Assembly (NCBI GenBank): GCA_023227835.1
Contig: JALOCI010000086.1
Location: forward strand, 1-7,976
From: Bacteroidales bacterium
Lineage (GTDB): Bacteria; Bacteroidota; Bacteroidia; Bacteroidales; UBA932
Direction of reading: 5' to 3'
DNA length: 7,976 bases
The notes beneath the pieces were generated by a model. The model did no database searches. It was given only the letters and a program-made list of their open reading frames with translations, and had not been told where the DNA came from. Of the stretch, positions 4,754 to 7,976 are shown piece by piece. Position numbers and translations under genes: made by a program. Positions within the stretch are counted from its first letter, which is position 1; every line of letters begins with the position of its first letter.

Positions 4754-6901
4754 ATGAAAAAAATAGCATTTCTAATTTTTGCGGCATTAATTCTATCTAT
4801 AAGCCCGGTAAAAGCAGATGAAGGCATGTGGTTGCTACCTCTTTTGGAAAAATTGAACCAAAAGAAGATGAAAGAGCTAGGGTGTAAACTCTCTGCAAAA
4901 GATATTTATAACATTAACGGATCTAGTCTGAAAGATGCAATCGTCCACTTCGGAAACGGTTGTACCGCAGAGGTCATATCTCCCGAAGGACTTGTGGTTA
5001 CAAACCATCACTGCGGATATGGTGCGATACAGAAGCTGAGCAGTGTCGATCATGACTATCTTGCTGACGGATACTGGGCAATGAACAGAAATGAGGAGCT
5101 CCCGGCAGAGGGTCTTACTGTGACATTCCTTGAGAGTTTCACAGATGTGACCTCTCAGGTTGAAAACGCTCTCAAGGATGCTAAAAATCCTAAGGAACGC
5201 AGGCACGCTTTTACTACAATCACAAACGAACTCGCAGGCAAGATTATCGGAAACAACAAGTTTCTGAAGGCAGAAATAGTTTCCATGTATGCCGATAACG
5301 CTTATTACCTTATAGTTACAAAAACTTTCTCAGATATCAGATTCGTTGGTGCACCCCCTTCATCTATCGGCAAATTCGGTGCTGATACCGACAACTGGAT
5401 GTGGCCGCGTCATACCGGGGATTTCTCAATGTTCCGTATCTACGCAGACAAAGACAACAATCCGGCACCTTATTCTCCGGAAAATAAACCTTACCAGGCT
5501 CCAAGACATCTTAAAATATCACTTAAAGGAGTAAACCAGAATGATTTTGCAATGATCATCGGTTACCCTGGAAGAACTAACCGTTTTATGACCTCTTCAG
5601 AGGTTAAACAGACACAGGATGTCTCTAATGCGATTACAATTTATGCAAGAGGAATCCGCCAGGACATTTTGATGAAGGATATGCTGGCTGACCAGAAGGT
5701 TAGGATTCAATATTCAAGCAAATATGCCTCCTCTTCCAATTTCTGGAAAAAAGCCATTGGAATGAATGAGACATTTAAGAAGAATAACGTTGCCGCACGA
5801 CGCGCATTTGAAGAAGAGGAATTTTTAAAATGGGTGAATGCCGATAAGTCAAGGGTGGAAAAATACGGTTCTGCTCTTGATGACATCAATAAAGCTGTAG
5901 CAAACAGGGAGAAAGCATTGTATAATTATAAATATCTTACCGAAACTATTGCCAATATTGAGCTTGCAGGCATAGGGAGTCACTATTCTGCAGTAGCACA
6001 GGCATTTGCCTCCGGAAATGAGGAAAATGCAAGGAAGATGGCCGAGGGTCTGAAGGAGAAAGTCGGCAATTTCTTTAAGAATTACGCTCCGGAAACAGAC
6101 AGGAAAATTGCAAAGGCTTTCTTGAAAATCTATCGTGAAAAGGTTGATGCAAATGCACTCCCTGACATTTACTCTCTTATTGACAAAGATTTCAGCGGGA
6201 ACATTGATGCATATGTTGACTACTTGTATGACAATACTGCATTCACCTCCATGGACAAAATAGAAAAAGCTCTTGAAACAGGCAAGGATGCCTTTATCAA
6301 TGACCCTGCCATAGTCATAGGAAGCAGCATATTATCTCTTATCCAGCCGTTCAGTATTGCATACAATCAGGCAAATGCACTTTATTCAAAAGGCACAAAA
6401 AGTTACATTGCAGGACAGCTTGAGATGAAGAGTGGCCAGGCAATGTACCCCGATGCAAACTCAACCATGAGGCTTACTTATGGCAATGTCCTCAACTACT
6501 CGCCCAAAGACGGAGTTTTATACGAACACTACACTACTCTGAAAGGTGTTATGGAGAAAGAGGACCCTAACAATTGGGAGTTTGTGGTACCGGCAAAATT
6601 AAAAGAACTGTATAATAAGAAGGATTTCGGTCAATATGCAATGAAAGACGGAAAGTTACCTTTAGCATTCATTACCAACAATGATATAACCGGAGGGAAC
6701 TCTGGAAGTCCTGTTCTCAATGCCAAAGGTGAGCTTATTGGTCTTGCTTTTGACGGCAACTGGGAAGCTATGAGCGGAGATATTATCTTCGAACCGAATC
6801 TTCAAAGGTGTATCAATGTAGATATCCGCTATGTGCTTTTTATAATGGATAAATTCGGGGGAGCAGGTCACCTTCTCAATGAAATGACCATAATAAAATA
6901 G
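4754..6901 (+). CDS. dpp7: Dipeptidyl-peptidase 7, S46 family serine peptidase
   Basis: A 715-residue exported serine exopeptidase that releases N-terminal dipeptides from oligopeptides, acting in the periplasm or at the cell surface. An N-terminal signal peptide (MKK, a hydrophobic stretch 4-17, cleavage likely after VKA at 21) leaves mature DEGMW, typical of S46. The catalytic triad is visible: His86 in VTNHHCGYG, Asp223 in WPRHTGDFSMF, and Ser650 in TGGNSGSPVL. Asn214, Trp215 and Asp667 match residues that hold the substrate amino terminus in S46 structures. Residue 668, 18 after the Ser, is Gly (AFDGNWEAMSGD). Gly here marks DPP7, which prefers hydrophobic P1 residues, whereas DPP11 has Arg and takes Asp/Glu. 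The middle, about 270-560, is the helical domain special to S46. Length agrees with Porphyromonas DPP7 (about 712). It is divergent from glycerate kinase with 38 bp between starts and has its own promoter-like box. It supports growth on peptides. Confidence 0.96.
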   Translation: MKKIAFLIFAALILSISPVKADEGMWLLPLLEKLNQKKMKELGCKLSAKDIYNINGSSLKDAIVHFGNGCTAEVISPEGLVVTNHHCGYGAIQKLSSVDHDYLADGYWAMNRNEELPAEGLTVTFLESFTDVTSQVENALKDAKNPKERRHAFTTITNELAGKIIGNNKFLKAEIVSMYADNAYYLIVTKTFSDIRFVGAPPSSIGKFGADTDNWMWPRHTGDFSMFRIYADKDNNPAPYSPENKPYQAPRHLKISLKGVNQNDFAMIIGYPGRTNRFMTSSEVKQTQDVSNAITIYARGIRQDILMKDMLADQKVRIQYSSKYASSSNFWKKAIGMNETFKKNNVAARRAFEEEEFLKWVNADKSRVEKYGSALDDINKAVANREKALYNYKYLTETIANIELAGIGSHYSAVAQAFASGNEENARKMAEGLKEKVGNFFKNYAPETDRKIAKAFLKIYREKVDANALPDIYSLIDKDFSGNIDAYVDYLYDNTAFTSMDKIEKALETGKDAFINDPAIVIGSSILSLIQPFSIAYNQANALYSKGTKSYIAGQLEMKSGQAMYPDANSTMRLTYGNVLNYSPKDGVLYEHYTTLKGVMEKEDPNNWEFVVPAKLKELYNKKDFGQYAMKDGKLPLAFITNNDITGGNSGSPVLNAKGELIGLAFDGNWEAMSGDIIFEPNLQRCINVDIRYVLFIMDKFGGAGHLLNEMTIIK

Positions 6902-6914
6902 CCTTTCCGGCTAT
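6898..6914 (+). terminator. Small hairpin at the dpp7 stop codon, weak terminator candidate
   Basis: ATAGCC-TTTCC-GGCTAT forms a perfect 6-bp stem with a 5-nt loop and includes the dpp7 TAG stop. No run of Ts follows, so as an intrinsic terminator it is weak; it may only reduce read-through into mrp or protect the mRNA end. The rest of the 59-bp gap to mrp has no clear TAnnTTTG box. Confidence 0.25.
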
Positions 6915-6960
6915 ATGGTATAAACATTGCAGCAGTTTGTGCGTTTTAGAAATAAAATTT

Positions 6961-7976
6961 ATGACAGAAAAACAAATTGAAGATGTACTCCGTAGTGTTA
7001 TGCATCCTGTCAGGGAGACAGATATTGTAACACTCGGAATGGTAGAAGATATAAAGATTGAAGAGGGGAAAATCAGGTTTAAACTGGTTTTCCCGTCTCC
7101 CGATGCACTTTCCGGCTCAATTAAACAGAGCTGCGAAGCTGCAATAAAAGAGGCCTTTCCTTCGGAAAATCTTAAAGTAAGTATTCTTGAACTCGTAAGA
7201 GAAAGAAAAATAGCCAAGAAAGCCCATCTTGAACTGGGACAAGAGGCGCTTGTAAACGTAGGGCATATAATAGCCGTAGCATCAGGAAAGGGTGGCGTGG
7301 GGAAATCCACAGTTGCTGTAAATCTTGCAATTGCTCTTGCCAAGGAGGGTTTTCGTGTAGGCCTGGCAGATGCTGATGTTTACGGGCCGTCTGTTCCTAA
7401 AATGACGGGCACGGAAGGTGCTCAGCCAGTAATAGATGACTCTGATGGCAAAGAGATGATCGTGCCAATTGAGAAGTATGGTGTGAAGTGGATGTCAATC
7501 GGGTATTTCGCAGAAGCCGGACAACCGCTTATCTGGAGAGGCCCGATGGCAAGTAACGCGTTGAAACAGATGGTGCTTCAGGTTAAATGGGGAGAACTGG
7601 ATTTTCTGCTGATAGATCTTCCTCCAGGAACAGGGGACATACATATATCCATTGTTCATGACATCCCTCTTTCAGGAGCTATTGTTGTCAGCACGCCGCA
7701 AGCAGTTGCTCTGGCAGATGTTGAGAAGGGTGTAAATATGTTCCGGAACAAGGATATTAACAAACCTGTCCTTGGTTTTGTGGAGAATATGGCCTGGTTT
7801 ACCCCGGAAGAGCTTCCTGAGAACAAATATTACATTTTCGGAAAGGATGGCTGCAAGGCAATGTCTGAAAAATTTGACATACCGGTCCTGGCACAGATTC
7901 CTATAGTACAAAGTATACGAGAGAGCGGCGATAACGGTTCCCCGGTTGCACTGATAGAGAGGGCTGATAGTCTTGC
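6961..7976 (+). CDS. mrp: Mrp/ApbC-family P-loop ATPase, 3' end outside window
   Basis: Cytoplasmic ATPase of the Mrp/ApbC/NBP35 family, associated with carrying or inserting iron-sulfur clusters; 338 whole codons are present and the frame is open at the window end. Residues 1-80 are an MIP18 (DUF59)-like domain, in which the cysteine common in that family is absent (PSPDA). The deviant Walker A, SGKGGVGKST at 108-117, has both the signature Lys110 and Lys115. ADADVYGPSVPKM, PLIWRGPMAS, LLIDLPPGTGD and VVSTPQAVALADVEKG follow in the family order. Where ApbC and NBP35 have CxxC after ENM, this protein has ENMAWFTPEELPENKYYIFG (275-294), so it lacks the cluster-binding cysteine pair, as I recall for other Bacteroidota members. 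Cys298 follows it. The ATG at 6961 gives the full N-terminal domain. The gene is 59 bp after dpp7, with no strong promoter of its own visible. Confidence 0.95.
   Translation, partial: MTEKQIEDVLRSVMHPVRETDIVTLGMVEDIKIEEGKIRFKLVFPSPDALSGSIKQSCEAAIKEAFPSENLKVSILELVRERKIAKKAHLELGQEALVNVGHIIAVASGKGGVGKSTVAVNLAIALAKEGFRVGLADADVYGPSVPKMTGTEGAQPVIDDSDGKEMIVPIEKYGVKWMSIGYFAEAGQPLIWRGPMASNALKQMVLQVKWGELDFLLIDLPPGTGDIHISIVHDIPLSGAIVVSTPQAVALADVEKGVNMFRNKDINKPVLGFVENMAWFTPEELPENKYYIFGKDGCKAMSEKFDIPVLAQIPIVQSIRESGDNGSPVALIERADSL

Noticed and set aside
6876..7343. Minus-strand frame of about 155 codons spanning the dpp7-mrp gap
   Set aside because: It is antisense to the Mrp N-terminal and Walker A region and has no recognisable content.

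Overview
The window looks like a chromosomal segment of a Bacteroidota bacterium, most likely order Bacteroidales. The signs are an S46 dipeptidyl-peptidase of the DPP7 type, an EF-G2-type elongation factor paralogue, an Mrp ATPase with the ENMAWF sequence in place of the usual cysteine pair, promoter boxes matching the Bacteroidota -7 consensus TAnnTTTG, and start codons without Shine-Dalgarno sequences. Base composition is moderately AT-rich and even throughout. I see no mobile element, CRISPR array, tRNA or rRNA.

Layout. Minus strand, 1-1995: most of an EF-G paralogue (EF-G2, fusA2), cut by the window edge before its last stretch of domain V. Behind it on the same strand, 2065-2373, lies a small protein that is essentially one AraC-type DNA-binding domain. 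A 187-bp divergent regulatory region (2374-2560) separates this from a plus-strand XRE-type helix-turn-helix protein with a coiled-coil tail (2561-2962). Next comes rnhB (RNase HII, 2999-3592), whose start codon is preceded by an almost touching perfect 18-bp dyad. rnhB runs convergently into, and overlaps by 31 bp, a minus-strand glycerate kinase (3562-4715) whose frame is broken by a -1 shift exactly at an A AAG GGG heptamer. A 38-bp AT-rich gap with an exact TAnnTTTG box separates the glycerate kinase from the divergent dpp7 gene (4754-6901). A small hairpin and a 59-bp spacer follow, then the 5' part of an Mrp/ApbC-like ATPase gene (6961 to the window end).

The genes are mostly unrelated housekeeping functions: translation, RNA:DNA hybrid repair, central carbon metabolism, periplasmic peptide degradation and Fe-S cluster handling. 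DPP7 and glycerate kinase would both fit an amino-acid- or organic-acid-using gut or oral Bacteroidales. The two small regulators face each other across one control region. I found no clear new multi-gene system. The points most worth a second look are (1) the EF-G2 G domain, which lacks the catalytic switch-II histidine and the switch-I threonine; (2) the glycerate kinase frame break on a canonical slippery heptamer; (3) the perfect palindrome at the rnhB start, just after a DNA-binding protein gene; and (4) the promoter box only 5 bp from the XRE gene ATG, which suggests a leaderless mRNA.
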